Part shown: in pieces, positions 1 to 9,906 of the stretch
Layout of the letters: every line of letters begins with the position of its first letter
How positions within the stretch are numbered: position 1 is the first letter of the stretch
Assembly (NCBI GenBank): GCA_964393405.1
Contig: CAYMTR010000007.1
Span: 1 to 64,000 of the forward strand
Length of the DNA stretch: 64,000 nt
Source: CAYMTR01 sp964393405
Lineage (GTDB): Bacteria > Bacteroidota > Bacteroidia > Bacteroidales > Prolixibacteraceae
Reading direction: 5' to 3'
The notes under the pieces: model-generated
What the model was told of the DNA's origin: nothing
Databases searched by the model: none
The model's input: only the letters and a program-made list of their open reading frames with translations
Made by a program: the position numbers and the translations under genes

Positions 1-1245
1 TCTTTGATGCCTTTCATCGAAGAAAATCCTAAATACAGCGATGCTAAAATTCTTGAAAGAATGGCAGAACCTGAAAGAATTATTATTTTCCGCGTTCCAT
101 GGTTGGATGATGCAGGAAACTTCCAGATTAACAGAGGTTTTCGTATTGAAATGAACAGCGCTATTGGTCCTTACAAAGGTGGTCTTCGTTTACACCCAAC
201 TGTAAACCTCGGTATTTTGAAATTCCTTGCTTTTGAACAAGTTCTTAAGAACAGCTTAACTACATTGCCTATGGGTGGTGGTAAAGGTGGATCTGACTTC
301 GACCCTAAAGGCAAGTCTGACAACGAAATTATGCGTTTCTGCCAAAGCTTTATGACAGAATTGCAACGTCATATTGGTCCTGACACTGACGTACCTGCTG
401 GTGACATAGGTGTTGGTGGACGTGAAATTGGTTTCTTGTTTGGCCAATATAAAAGAATCAGAAATGAATTTACCGGAGTATTAACAGGTAAAGGATTAGA
501 ATGGGGCGGAAGTTTAATCAGACCTGAAGCTACAGGTTACGGTACTGTTTACTTCGCAGAAGAAATGTTGAAAACAAGAAATCTGGATTTCAAAGGAAAA
601 ACTGTTGTGATTTCTGGTTCAGGAAACGTAGCTCAGTATGCTGTTCAGAAGGCTATTCAGCTTGGTGCTAAGGTCGTTACATTATCAGACTCTGCAGGTT
701 ATATTTATGATGCTGATGGTATTACTGCTGAGAAGTTAGCTTATGTTCTTGAATTGAAAAATATCCGTCGTGGAAGAATCAAAGAATATGCTGCTAAATA
801 CAATTGCCAGTATGTTGAGGGCAAAACTCCTTGGGGTGTTAAATGTGATATAGCTCTACCATGCGCTACTCAAAACGAAATCAATGAAGATGACGCAAAA
901 GCATTGGTTAAAAACGGTTGTATATGTGTAGCCGAAGGCGCTAATATGCCATCTACTGCAGAAGCAGTTGAAGTATTCCTTGCTGCTAAAATTCTTTATG
1001 CTCCGGGAAAAGCTTCAAACGCAGGAGGTGTAGCTACTTCAGGTCTTGAAATGACTCAGAATTCAATGAGGTTGCCTTGGACACGCGAAGAAGTAGATGC
1101 TAAACTTCACCAGATCATGATTAATATTCACAGTACTTGCGTTAAATATGGTAAGGACGGTGATTATATCAATTACGTTAAAGGTGCAAATATTGGTGGT
1201 TTCATCAAAGTTGCTGATGCAATGATTGCTCAGGGCTTGGTGTAA
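1..1245 (+). CDS. gdhA: NADP-type glutamate dehydrogenase, 5' end outside window
   Basis: Hexameric glutamate dehydrogenase, which interconverts 2-oxoglutarate plus ammonia and glutamate in the cytoplasm. The frame is open from base 1. The first visible residues (SLMPFIEENPKY) align with about residue 33 of the E. coli enzyme as I recall it, so roughly 30 N-terminal residues lie upstream. Visible landmarks are the substrate-binding GPYKGGLRLHP stretch, the catalytic-lysine motif PMGGGKGGSDFDPKGK, the DVPAGDIGVGGRE segment, the dinucleotide-binding motif SGSGNVAQYA and the C-terminal ASNAGGVATSGLEM block. Codon use looks different from its neighbours (more GCT and GGT), as expected of a highly expressed gene. 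A strong terminator follows. Family identity is certain; coenzyme preference is inferred from similarity to E. coli GdhA. Confidence 0.97.
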   Translation, partial: SLMPFIEENPKYSDAKILERMAEPERIIIFRVPWLDDAGNFQINRGFRIEMNSAIGPYKGGLRLHPTVNLGILKFLAFEQVLKNSLTTLPMGGGKGGSDFDPKGKSDNEIMRFCQSFMTELQRHIGPDTDVPAGDIGVGGREIGFLFGQYKRIRNEFTGVLTGKGLEWGGSLIRPEATGYGTVYFAEEMLKTRNLDFKGKTVVISGSGNVAQYAVQKAIQLGAKVVTLSDSAGYIYDADGITAEKLAYVLELKNIRRGRIKEYAAKYNCQYVEGKTPWGVKCDIALPCATQNEINEDDAKALVKNGCICVAEGANMPSTAEAVEVFLAAKILYAPGKASNAGGVATSGLEMTQNSMRLPWTREEVDAKLHQIMINIHSTCVKYGKDGDYINYVKGANIGGFIKVADAMIAQGLV

Positions 1246-1267
1246 TCATAAACCTTATTATAAAATT

Positions 1268-1302
1268 AACAGGGTATCCGGTTCCGGATACCCTGTTTTT
1301 TT
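1268..1302 (+). terminator. Rho-independent terminator after gdhA
   Basis: A perfect 14-bp stem (AACAGGGTATCCGG paired with CCGGATACCCTGTT) with a 2-nt TT between the arms is followed by a T run ending at 1302. It starts 23 bp after the gdhA stop. The opposite strand has only a weak T run, so it mainly serves gdhA but could also slow transcripts leaving the convergent export operon. Confidence 0.93.
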
Positions 1303-1348
1303 AAAATTGCATTATTAAAATAACATCGAATTAAACAACAAGAATTTA

Positions 1349-3760
1349 TTACTCATATCTTAATGCTTCCACAGGGTTCCTCTTGGCTGCTTTCCAGCTT
1401 TGCAGGCTTATAGTACACAGTGCAACAAGGAAGGCAATAAGACCAGCCAGAATAAAAATCCACCAGCTTATTTCAACCTTGTACTGGAAATTCCTGAGCC
1501 AGTTGTTTACAAGCATATAGGCTACCGGTATAGCTATTATCAGTGAGCCGATCAACCATCCAAAGAATGTCTTATTAATTGAAATTAAAACTTCAGATAT
1601 CCTTGCCCCGTTTACTTTTCTGACACCTATTTCTTTGATTCTCTGGTTTATTATCAAGACAGTTAGTCCGTATAAACCAAGGGTTGAGATTATTATTGCA
1701 ATAGCGGATGCCCATCCAATTATTTTGCTCCACCGGTCTTCGATTTCATATCTTTCATTTAACCTTTGGTTCCAGAAAAAGTGGGTCAGGGTCTTTCCCG
1801 GGGCAACTTCTTCATAACTTTTTTTAATGTGTTCTATTACAGCCTTCAATTGATTGGGTTGATACTTTAAAAGGATGTTATTATAGCTATTACCATAGTA
1901 TGTGTTTGTATGTAACATAGCCGGATAAACCTTATGCTTCAGGTTGAAATAGTGGAAATCATTGACCACTCCGATAATAGAGAAGGTGATGCCACTAATA
2001 TTATAAGTTTTACCAATTGGATCATCTTCAATGCCGAAAGCTTCTATGAATGATTTATTTACTATCATAGACTGGTTTGAAGGGGTCATATCACTTAAAG
2101 TAAAATTTTTCCCATATAGTAGGTTTAGTCCGAGAGTTGATATATAATCGGGATCAATCTTGAATTTAAAAACGCTTATCCGTTCTCCGTCCCCTTTATT
2201 TACATAGTCGTTAGAAGATCCGTTTAGGAAATTCCTGCATGACATGGTAAGGTTTGTTACGGAAGGGCATAGTCTTAGCATCTCTTTGAATGATTCTTTC
2301 TTATCGTTGGGGATTCTGCCTATTTCAATATCAATAATATTGTTGGTATCAATTCCTATAGAGCGATTTTTCATATAATCTGTCTGTTTTAAGATAAACA
2401 AAGTGACAATTATAAGAATGATTGACAGACTATACTGTACAGAAACGAAAACCTGAGAGAGCTTATTTTTGTTACCTACACCAATTTTATTGCCAGCCAT
2501 CTGGTTTGGGCTTATCTTAGAAAAAACCATTACAGGTATGATACTTGTAATAATTGAAATTGATATAAACAAAAAGGCTACAAATAAAATTATCCTTGAT
2601 ATATTGATATTGACAGTAAGTATTTTAGTCTGAGCAAGGTCTTCAAAAACAGGAAGTGCAAGAGCGCACAGCAGTCCACCGAGCAAAAAAGAGCTAAAAG
2701 TCAAAAGAAAACTCTCGGAAAGAAATAGGTTGAAAATATTTCCAGAAGTAGCCCCCATGGATTTACGTATTCCAACATTACCAATTTTTTTAAGATACTG
2801 GCCTAATGAAAGTATAGTGTAATTGCTGCAGGCAATGATCAATATTAACAGGCAGATAGTTATTAATACAATAAAATTGCTTTTTTCAACAGACTTTTCA
2901 AAGCAGTTGTCTATATCACCCCTCAGGTAAACATCTTTCATTGGGAGAATGAAAGGGACAAAAGCATCATCAGTTTTAACCATTTGGTTTTGTTCCTGCA
3001 TTTGATTTACCCTTTGTTCATAGTAACTCTTTAAGAGCTGCAATACATTTTTTTCGGCTAAACCGGCATTTGCATTTTCTTTTATAAGGTAATAGATTGA
3101 AGTATAACCAAAATAATTATCACAACCGCCTAGATTTCGGCCTGATTCCCCAGAAATAACCACATCAAAATCGATGCTTGAGTTTTTGGGGATATCTTCA
3201 ATGACCCCGACAATTTTGAAAGGTGTATTACCAAACCCTAAAGGAAAAGTAATGTTTTTGTTTAAAAGCTCATCATATTTGATTTTACCCGGAAGAAGCT
3301 TATCGGCTATTTTTTTAGTTATAACTATTTCATTTGGATTCGTAAAGATTGCAGATGGACTTCCTGCTAAAAAAGGAAAACTGAACATTGTAAAGAATTC
3401 CTCACTTGCAAAACTAGTATTAACGTCAAAATAATTTTCCTGAAATCCAATTGTATTTTCAAATGCATGCCGGTATTCTGTACATTTATCAACTTGTGGG
3501 ATATCTTTTTTTATCCTATCAACAAGAATAGGTTCAACCCTTACATCATTACCTTGATAATCAATATATTTTATTGAATAGTTTATCCTAAATAGCCTGT
3601 CAAGGTTCTTTTGAAAGTTGTTACAGCTATATTCCTGACTAATATATAAATAGACTATAAGGCTACAGGCTATTGCAACTGAAAGGCCAATAACTGTTAT
3701 TATTGAATTTGTAGAGTTGTTCCTGATATTCCTGTATGCATATAATAAGTTGGTTTTCAT
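1349..3760 (-). CDS. FtsX/MacB-type ABC transporter permease (third permease of the operon)
   Basis: Inner-membrane permease subunit of about 800 residues, the usual length for the duplicated Bacteroidota form. An N-terminal membrane helix (residues about 16-40) is followed by a periplasmic MacB-type core domain. Three membrane helices lie near residues 290-420, then comes a second periplasmic domain and a C-terminal FtsX helix bundle. The cytoplasmic signature KEIGVRKVNGA precedes the C-terminal helices, and the protein ends in the usual NPVEALRYE. These proteins use ATP hydrolysis for mechanotransmission or export of peptides or lipids rather than classical import. It is the last gene of the operon, 12 bp after the Ig-like protein gene, and shares the single ATPase encoded upstream. 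The substrate is unknown. Confidence 0.9.
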   Translation of the reverse strand: MKTNLLYAYRNIRNNSTNSIITVIGLSVAIACSLIVYLYISQEYSCNNFQKNLDRLFRINYSIKYIDYQGNDVRVEPILVDRIKKDIPQVDKCTEYRHAFENTIGFQENYFDVNTSFASEEFFTMFSFPFLAGSPSAIFTNPNEIVITKKIADKLLPGKIKYDELLNKNITFPLGFGNTPFKIVGVIEDIPKNSSIDFDVVISGESGRNLGGCDNYFGYTSIYYLIKENANAGLAEKNVLQLLKSYYEQRVNQMQEQNQMVKTDDAFVPFILPMKDVYLRGDIDNCFEKSVEKSNFIVLITICLLILIIACSNYTILSLGQYLKKIGNVGIRKSMGATSGNIFNLFLSESFLLTFSSFLLGGLLCALALPVFEDLAQTKILTVNINISRIILFVAFLFISISIITSIIPVMVFSKISPNQMAGNKIGVGNKNKLSQVFVSVQYSLSIILIIVTLFILKQTDYMKNRSIGIDTNNIIDIEIGRIPNDKKESFKEMLRLCPSVTNLTMSCRNFLNGSSNDYVNKGDGERISVFKFKIDPDYISTLGLNLLYGKNFTLSDMTPSNQSMIVNKSFIEAFGIEDDPIGKTYNISGITFSIIGVVNDFHYFNLKHKVYPAMLHTNTYYGNSYNNILLKYQPNQLKAVIEHIKKSYEEVAPGKTLTHFFWNQRLNERYEIEDRWSKIIGWASAIAIIISTLGLYGLTVLIINQRIKEIGVRKVNGARISEVLISINKTFFGWLIGSLIIAIPVAYMLVNNWLRNFQYKVEISWWIFILAGLIAFLVALCTISLQSWKAAKRNPVEALRYE

Positions 3761-3772
3761 GGCTGAAAATTT

Positions 3773-5047
3773 TTAAAGGCGAACTACTTTGCCGTTCATT
3801 TTCAAATTACTGAATACCCCAATAGCTTTTTCGTTGTTGTTGTGGCTGGTTAGGGCTAATCCGATATATAGTCTTTGATTCATTGCAAATTCCCTGCTAC
3901 CAAGATTATTCCAGTTTTGGCCATCTTCAGAAAAAAAGTAGTTGAGTGAATTGCCTTTTCTGACCATCTTAACCCAATATGGGGCTTTAATTTCGGCATT
4001 ACGGTTACCACCTTCCATCTGGGCATTTGTTTCAGTTCTTTGATGATATGTGATCCCGTTTCTTGTAGTTACACAGGCAAATGCTGTTTTGGAGTTACCG
4101 GACATTGATTCCCTAATCATTACACCGGCTTTAGCCCATTCATTTGAGCCTTCAAGACTTTCAACTTTAGCTGATATTTCACAGTCGCCTTCAATATATT
4201 GAAATGCATAATGGAAACCATCAGAATTGTTCCATATATCGGAACCCGATCCCTCTATTTCATATTTGCTGTTTGAACAAGTAAAACTGCCTGGTAATAA
4301 AGCATCTCCAATATCGGATGAAAGCCATGGATAGCAGGGATTGTTTTTGCTTTTAATATCAATACGCACGTAAGCACTTACCGAAGTACCCTTTCCATCG
4401 CTGATAGAATATTGAAAACTATCAGCTGCAACTGATTGGTTATTTATGGTGTAAATAAATTGAGAACCTGTCAGGTAGATTTTTCCATATAATGGTTGAG
4501 AAAAATCTTTAATAAAAATTGAATCTCCCTCATTATCCCTATCATTACCCAGGACATCAATGAAGATACCCCCATTACTATAAGATTGTGTAACATCCCT
4601 GGCAGCAATGGGTTCAAGGTTTTTATTAACCTGAATGGCAATAACCGCTTTTTTTGATTTTTTATGTCCATCAGTATTGATATAAGTAAGGCTGTCTTTC
4701 CCTGTAAAACCCTTTTCAGGGGTATAATATAGAATATTACCCTTTTGGACAACAGAGCCATGATATGGGTTTGAAAACTGAGCAACGGAGAGTTTGTCTT
4801 CATTGTCTTTATCTGTGTCATTTGCTAGGGGAGTGATCTTAACAGTTTTCTCTTCGATAACATTTCCCTGATCGTGAAGAGCAACAGGCTTATGGTTATA
4901 GTTCTGAACTATTGCAATAATGATAACCTGCAGTGCTACAAAAGCCAGCAGTGACTTTAATAAGTATAGTCGTTTAAATTCCCTGAAGTCCATTTTTTTA
5001 TCTTTAAAGTTTTTTATTCTATAGTTAATTATATATTTTTTATTCAT
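3773..5047 (-). CDS. Membrane-anchored protein with tandem Ig-like domains and a concanavalin-like C-terminus
   Basis: Predicted single-pass envelope protein. An N-terminal helix (about residues 28-48, LLKSLLAFVALQVIIIAIVQ) leads into two Ig-like domains of the kind seen in cadherin-like or VCBS-type tandem repeats (residues about 50-145 and 146-230; motifs ANDTDKDNEDKLSV and LGNDRDNEGDSI). The C-terminal half (about 240-424) resembles the DUF1349/concanavalin-like module (DGFHYAFQYIEGDCEISAKV, WAKAGVMIRESMSGNSKTAF). The first ATG overlaps the upstream permease stop by 8 bp. An ATG 54 bp further in (4993) would place the helix nearer the N-terminus and is equally possible. It lies between two permease genes, so it may bind or sense the exported substrate or cell-wall glycan; that role is inference. 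Confidence 0.75.
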   Translation of the reverse strand: MNKKYIINYRIKNFKDKKMDFREFKRLYLLKSLLAFVALQVIIIAIVQNYNHKPVALHDQGNVIEEKTVKITPLANDTDKDNEDKLSVAQFSNPYHGSVVQKGNILYYTPEKGFTGKDSLTYINTDGHKKSKKAVIAIQVNKNLEPIAARDVTQSYSNGGIFIDVLGNDRDNEGDSIFIKDFSQPLYGKIYLTGSQFIYTINNQSVAADSFQYSISDGKGTSVSAYVRIDIKSKNNPCYPWLSSDIGDALLPGSFTCSNSKYEIEGSGSDIWNNSDGFHYAFQYIEGDCEISAKVESLEGSNEWAKAGVMIRESMSGNSKTAFACVTTRNGITYHQRTETNAQMEGGNRNAEIKAPYWVKMVRKGNSLNYFFSEDGQNWNNLGSREFAMNQRLYIGLALTSHNNNEKAIGVFSNLKMNGKVVRL

Positions 5048-7421
5048 TCCTTAATGATTCAACAGGATTCCTTGTTGATGCTTTCCAGCTTAATATACTT
5101 ACTGTAAGCAATGCTATTATGAGTGCAATAAGGCCTGATATTGCAAATATCCACCAGCTTAATCCTGTTTTGTATGCAAAATTCCCTAGCCATTTATTCA
5201 TGGCAAACCAAGCAATTGGGGTAGCAATCACAAATGCTATAATTACCCACTTAATGAAGTCAGTACATATAAATCCAAGTATTTCAGAAATCATTGCCCC
5301 ATTTACTTTTCTGATACCAATTTCCTTGACACGTCTCTGGATAATAAATGAAGCTATACCAAACAAACCCATGCAGGCTATGATAACAGAAAGTATTGAA
5401 AAAGCAGTAAAAACATTACCTGCCCTTATTTCATTTTTATAAGCTGATTCAATCTTATTGTCCAGAAAAAAGTATTCAAATGGTTTATTGCCAGAATATT
5501 CATCCCATTTTTTATTGATGTAGTTGATGGCATCTTTTGTATTGCCCTCAGATAGACGTATAGTAAGATAATTATAATATCGGTTTGGATTTTTGATAAT
5601 GATTATAGGGTCAAGTGTAACATTTAGTGGATCATGAAAGAAATTCTTTACAACCCCAATTACAGGGTAGAATTGTCCATTACTATTAATATTGGTATTA
5701 ATAGGTTCATTTAGTTTTAAAAGATCTACCGCTTTTTCATTCAAGATGATGCATATGTTATCAGTTTCGCTGAAATTGCGGCCCTGAACAATTTCCATTT
5801 CATAAGTTTCAAAGTAACCATCATCGGCCTGGATAGTTTTTAATACAAACTGCTGGTCAGCAGGATATCCTTCTACGTTATATCCAGTAATATTCTGATA
5901 ATTTGCACCTGGATGGACATCTGAGTAGCTCAGGTTTTTAATCAAAGGGTTTTGTTTTAACTCATTTTCGAATATGTCTTTATTTTCCCCCAGTCCATTA
6001 GCACCCTCGATTACAACAAGTTTTTCTTCATTAAATCCCAGTTCTTTGTTTAGAAGAAAATCTACCTGTTTCTTAATCAGAAAGGTAGAGGATATTACAA
6101 TAATCGTTATAGTGAACTGAAATACTACCAGTACAGTACGGATATTTAATGATTTGGATATTGAAGAGTTTAGCATCTTCTGTTGAGATGGAATTGTATT
6201 AAAACGTGACAAATATGTGGCGGGATATATCCCTGATATAAAACCAAGTACAATGACCATTGCCAAAACCAGTAAAGAAAAATACCACTGACTGTAAATT
6301 CCCTCTTCTATGTTAATATTTAATGAGTTGTTGAATACAGGGGTAAAAAGCTTTATAAGGATAATGCCCAAAACAAAAGCAGCCAGGCTTATTATAATCG
6401 ATTCACTTAAGAATTGCATTATCAATCTTCCTTTTGTTGCGCCGTTTGCTTTCCTTATACCGACTTCCAACCTCCTGTTATCATAATAGGCAGTCGAAAG
6501 GTTCATATAGTTGATGCTGGCAATAAGTAATATCAGGATTGCTATTATCGAAAAGAAAATGACCATTGTTTTACTACCGGCGGGTTCAAGTTCTCCATAC
6601 AGTTTTGATTCAAGATGTATAGATTTTAAGGGTTGAATACCCATTTTCAGATAATTACCGGAAGAACGGAATTGATCGGAGGTCATGCCAAATCCTGTAG
6701 TCAGCTGGTTGACTATGATTTCTTCCATTTCATCAATTGATTTTTCCAGGTTTGTCCTTGAAAAGTCATCTTTTAATAAGACATAGGTTATCCTGTTGAA
6801 ATTTCCCCAATTATCTTCACGGCTTAAATAGATTGCCATATTAAATTTCATGTGGGAATTAGAAGGGATGTCCTCAACAACAGCTGAAACAGTTAAAGGA
6901 TCTGTTCCATTTGAAAATATTACTTTGCCCAGGGCTTTTTCATCACCAAAATACTTTTTGGCAGTAGACCTGGTCATGACAACACTGTTTTGACTGGTAT
7001 AAGGGTTTTGAGGGTTACCTTCGATAAAGGGGAAACTGAACATTTTGAAAAAGACGGAATCTGCTGAAATTACTTTCTTTTCTTTATAGAAGTTCTCATT
7101 GTATTTAAATACAATATCAAAATACCCTGTTGTCCTTGTTGCCATTTCGACTTCAGGACATTTATCGGCTAATTCTTTAGCGGCAGGAGATGGGGCAAAA
7201 CAAATATTAAACCTTTGTCCTCCGATTGCCGCATCAGCTGTAAGCCGGTGTATATTGGTGCAGTTTACATGGAACCTGTCATAGCTGGTTTCATTATTTA
7301 CCCAGAGGAAAATCAATACTGAAGCTGCAATTCCAAAAGCAAGACCAAAAATATTTATTGAAGTAAAATACCTTTGTTTAATAAGGTTGCGAATAGCGGT
7401 TATAAAATAATTTTTAATCAT
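5040..7421 (-). CDS. FtsX/MacB-type ABC transporter permease (second permease)
   Basis: Duplicated FtsX-family permease of 793 residues with the same plan as its two neighbours: an N-terminal helix (SINIFGLAFGIAASVLIFLWV), a periplasmic core domain, a helix bundle near residues 280-420, a second periplasmic domain and a C-terminal bundle. The cytoplasmic signature KEIGIRKVNGAM is present and the protein ends in NPVESLRNE. Its stop overlaps the next gene by 8 bp, suggesting translational coupling to the Ig-like protein. A 101-bp gap separates it from the first permease, the largest gap in the operon. It presumably pairs with another permease and the ATPase encoded at 9907-10587. Confidence 0.9.
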   Translation of the reverse strand: MIKNYFITAIRNLIKQRYFTSINIFGLAFGIAASVLIFLWVNNETSYDRFHVNCTNIHRLTADAAIGGQRFNICFAPSPAAKELADKCPEVEMATRTTGYFDIVFKYNENFYKEKKVISADSVFFKMFSFPFIEGNPQNPYTSQNSVVMTRSTAKKYFGDEKALGKVIFSNGTDPLTVSAVVEDIPSNSHMKFNMAIYLSREDNWGNFNRITYVLLKDDFSRTNLEKSIDEMEEIIVNQLTTGFGMTSDQFRSSGNYLKMGIQPLKSIHLESKLYGELEPAGSKTMVIFFSIIAILILLIASINYMNLSTAYYDNRRLEVGIRKANGATKGRLIMQFLSESIIISLAAFVLGIILIKLFTPVFNNSLNINIEEGIYSQWYFSLLVLAMVIVLGFISGIYPATYLSRFNTIPSQQKMLNSSISKSLNIRTVLVVFQFTITIIVISSTFLIKKQVDFLLNKELGFNEEKLVVIEGANGLGENKDIFENELKQNPLIKNLSYSDVHPGANYQNITGYNVEGYPADQQFVLKTIQADDGYFETYEMEIVQGRNFSETDNICIILNEKAVDLLKLNEPINTNINSNGQFYPVIGVVKNFFHDPLNVTLDPIIIIKNPNRYYNYLTIRLSEGNTKDAINYINKKWDEYSGNKPFEYFFLDNKIESAYKNEIRAGNVFTAFSILSVIIACMGLFGIASFIIQRRVKEIGIRKVNGAMISEILGFICTDFIKWVIIAFVIATPIAWFAMNKWLGNFAYKTGLSWWIFAISGLIALIIALLTVSILSWKASTRNPVESLRNE

Positions 7422-7522
7422 TTCAGTATTTTTTTAAATTTTCAATCCGTTCTTCATTCCTTTAACCTATCTAAATTATACCCTTCGACCTCATTAAGCC
7501 TTTAATCCTTAAGTAGTCATTG

Positions 7523-9886
7523 TCATTCATACCTTAGGGCATCTACAGGGTTGCTGACTGATACTTTAATTACATGGTAACTTATTGTCAGAATAGAAAT
7601 TAGTGTAACAATGCCAAATGATATGAGGAAATATAAAATATTCAGTGGTTCCTTATAGGCTCCAGGCAGGATCTTATAAATAAATATAGATGACGGTATG
7701 GCAATTATAAATGCTATTACCATTAATATGAAAGTCTCTGTAGATAATTGGCGATATATTTCCATTACAGAACTTCCAAGCACTTTTCTTATGCCTATTT
7801 CTTTTATCCTCCTTTTAATTGTAAAAATCATCAACCCAAGTAATCCTAATAAGGAAAGCAGGATTGTAACAATTGAAAAGAATATAAATATCCTTTTCAT
7901 TAATTTCCAGAATTTTAAAGCTTGATCTAGGTTCAATAATCCACTATAGCCTTTAAATTCAAAAGGTTCATTGGGGATTACAGATCCTAATTCGGTTTTA
8001 ATAATCTTCTGGACGTTCTGTTCATTTCCGGCAATGTATCTTATGGAAAACATCCCTGTGCCCTTAATATCATTCTGCTTGAGCTGCATGATATAGACCG
8101 GGATATTCTGATGTATAGAAAACGGATGAAAATCTTTTACAACCCCTGTAACAGGGTAAGCCTTATTATACATATAAATCTTTTTACCATCAATATTGTC
8201 CCAACCAAAAGTTTTCATGGCAGTTTCATTTATAATGCAATTGTTCATATCAGAAGGAAAATCTTTAGAGAAATTTCTTCCCGTAATCAGTTCAAGACCA
8301 TAAGTAGGTATGAAATTGTAATTCACATAATTGCGGCTGATCATGACTTTTTCATCTGATCCGGCGCCATCCCAAGTGACATATCCTCCGATATTACCCA
8401 GAAATGGGATTGTATTTGAAATAGATGCATCCACTATTTCAGGATGTTGTAAGAGTCTGTTCCTGATTGATTCAAAATTTACATTTTCTTTGAAATTGAT
8501 TTCAGAAAAGAGTATTTCCTTATCCCTGAACCCAAGATCCTTATTCATTATAAAATTTACGTGGGAGTTAAAGATCATGCTCATTATCAACATGAAAAGA
8601 GTGATGGCGAATTGTGAAACTATAAGTATCTTTTTAAGGTTTATAGATTTAGGATTGCCATTTAACAGATTACCCTTTAAAACTTTTACAGGATTAAAAG
8701 ATGACAAGACCAGAGATGGAAATAATCCTGACAGGATTCCGGCTATAAGACTGACGATAAAGATTATCAGCAGTAGATTTCCTTCTTTCAGGATATTCAT
8801 TTCAATTTCATTATTAAAAAACATGTATAATAAAGGGGATGATAATTGAGCAATTAAAAGGCCAATGATCATAGAAATGAAAGTCAGGGAAAGAGTTTCT
8901 CCCATAAATTGGTATTGCAGATATTTCTTGGATGAACCCGCCACCTTCTTTATGCCAATTTCCCTTGCCCTTTGAGTTGAGTTGGCAAGGGACAGGTTTA
9001 CGTAATTTATACAAGAAAGTAAAAGGATAAGAAATGCTGCTAGGGATAATATCGAAAAGGCGATATAAAAATCATTCTGACTATTGGGGGAGGTGTGGAT
9101 TTTAGAAAGGGGATGCAAATAAGGTGAAGATTTCTCAAAGTTATCAATATTTTTAAAAGCATCCTTAATTTTGCTGCCAACTACTTTTGGGTCAGCTCCT
9201 TCTTTTAATAAAATATAGTTATCCCAATCAATGTTTGTCCAGTTCTCCTGATATCCATTTCTTATTCTGAGATAATCAAATGTAGCCATTGAAATTAGAA
9301 ATGAAGGCTTTAAGCTGGAATTTTCAGGGAAGTCATGATATACACCTGTAACTTTCAGAGGTTGCCTTTTTTCGATAATAACTTCTTTACCTGTTGCATC
9401 TCCATCGGGGAAGATCTTTTTTGAAAGGGATTCTGACAACATTATTGTGTTTGGATCGGTTAAAGCTGAATTAACAGATCCTTCTTTAATATCAACTGAA
9501 AAAATATTGAAAATTGTTTCTTCACTCCAATAACCATGTTTGTCATATAAAAGGCTTCCATCTTTCAGTGTAAAATATAGACCTGAAATTTCTTTCATAA
9601 GCAATATTTCCTCTACTTCAGGCAGATCGCCCAATAAATGGTACCTGTATGCTGAAGGACTGTATGTACAGAAATTTGTTGGGAATGAGTCTTCCTGTTT
9701 TGTCTGGACACGATAAATATTATTAAAATTTTTATTGAACTTGTCAAAATTGAGTTCATGGTTTATAATAAACCCAAGGAACGTAAAAGTTGCAAATCCA
9801 ATTATTAAGGTGATCAGGTTCAGGAGTGTTGATAATTTATTGTGTTTAAAATTCCTGTAAAGACCTATGAAGAAATGATATAACAT
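7523..9886 (-). CDS. FtsX/MacB-type ABC transporter permease (first permease)
   Basis: Permease of 787 residues, the first of three paralogues. It has an N-terminal helix (LNLITLIIGFATFTFLGFII), a large periplasmic domain, helices near residues 280-410 with the cytoplasmic motif REIGIKKVAGS, a second periplasmic domain, the second motif KEIGIRKVLGSS and a C-terminus NPVDALRYE. It lies 20 bp downstream of the ATPase gene, the closest spacing to the ATPase of the three, so it is the most likely default partner. The paralogues share the same layout but differ clearly over most of their length, so this is old duplication and not recent copying. Confidence 0.9.
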   Translation of the reverse strand: MLYHFFIGLYRNFKHNKLSTLLNLITLIIGFATFTFLGFIINHELNFDKFNKNFNNIYRVQTKQEDSFPTNFCTYSPSAYRYHLLGDLPEVEEILLMKEISGLYFTLKDGSLLYDKHGYWSEETIFNIFSVDIKEGSVNSALTDPNTIMLSESLSKKIFPDGDATGKEVIIEKRQPLKVTGVYHDFPENSSLKPSFLISMATFDYLRIRNGYQENWTNIDWDNYILLKEGADPKVVGSKIKDAFKNIDNFEKSSPYLHPLSKIHTSPNSQNDFYIAFSILSLAAFLILLLSCINYVNLSLANSTQRAREIGIKKVAGSSKKYLQYQFMGETLSLTFISMIIGLLIAQLSSPLLYMFFNNEIEMNILKEGNLLLIIFIVSLIAGILSGLFPSLVLSSFNPVKVLKGNLLNGNPKSINLKKILIVSQFAITLFMLIMSMIFNSHVNFIMNKDLGFRDKEILFSEINFKENVNFESIRNRLLQHPEIVDASISNTIPFLGNIGGYVTWDGAGSDEKVMISRNYVNYNFIPTYGLELITGRNFSKDFPSDMNNCIINETAMKTFGWDNIDGKKIYMYNKAYPVTGVVKDFHPFSIHQNIPVYIMQLKQNDIKGTGMFSIRYIAGNEQNVQKIIKTELGSVIPNEPFEFKGYSGLLNLDQALKFWKLMKRIFIFFSIVTILLSLLGLLGLMIFTIKRRIKEIGIRKVLGSSVMEIYRQLSTETFILMVIAFIIAIPSSIFIYKILPGAYKEPLNILYFLISFGIVTLISILTISYHVIKVSVSNPVDALRYE

Positions 9887-9906
9887 AGCTATTGATAAAA
9901 TCTAAT

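Noticed and set aside
8331..8849. 172-codon plus-strand ORF opposite the first permease
   Set aside because: The minus frame has clear FtsX-family domains; the plus frame has no recognisable protein features and no upstream signals.
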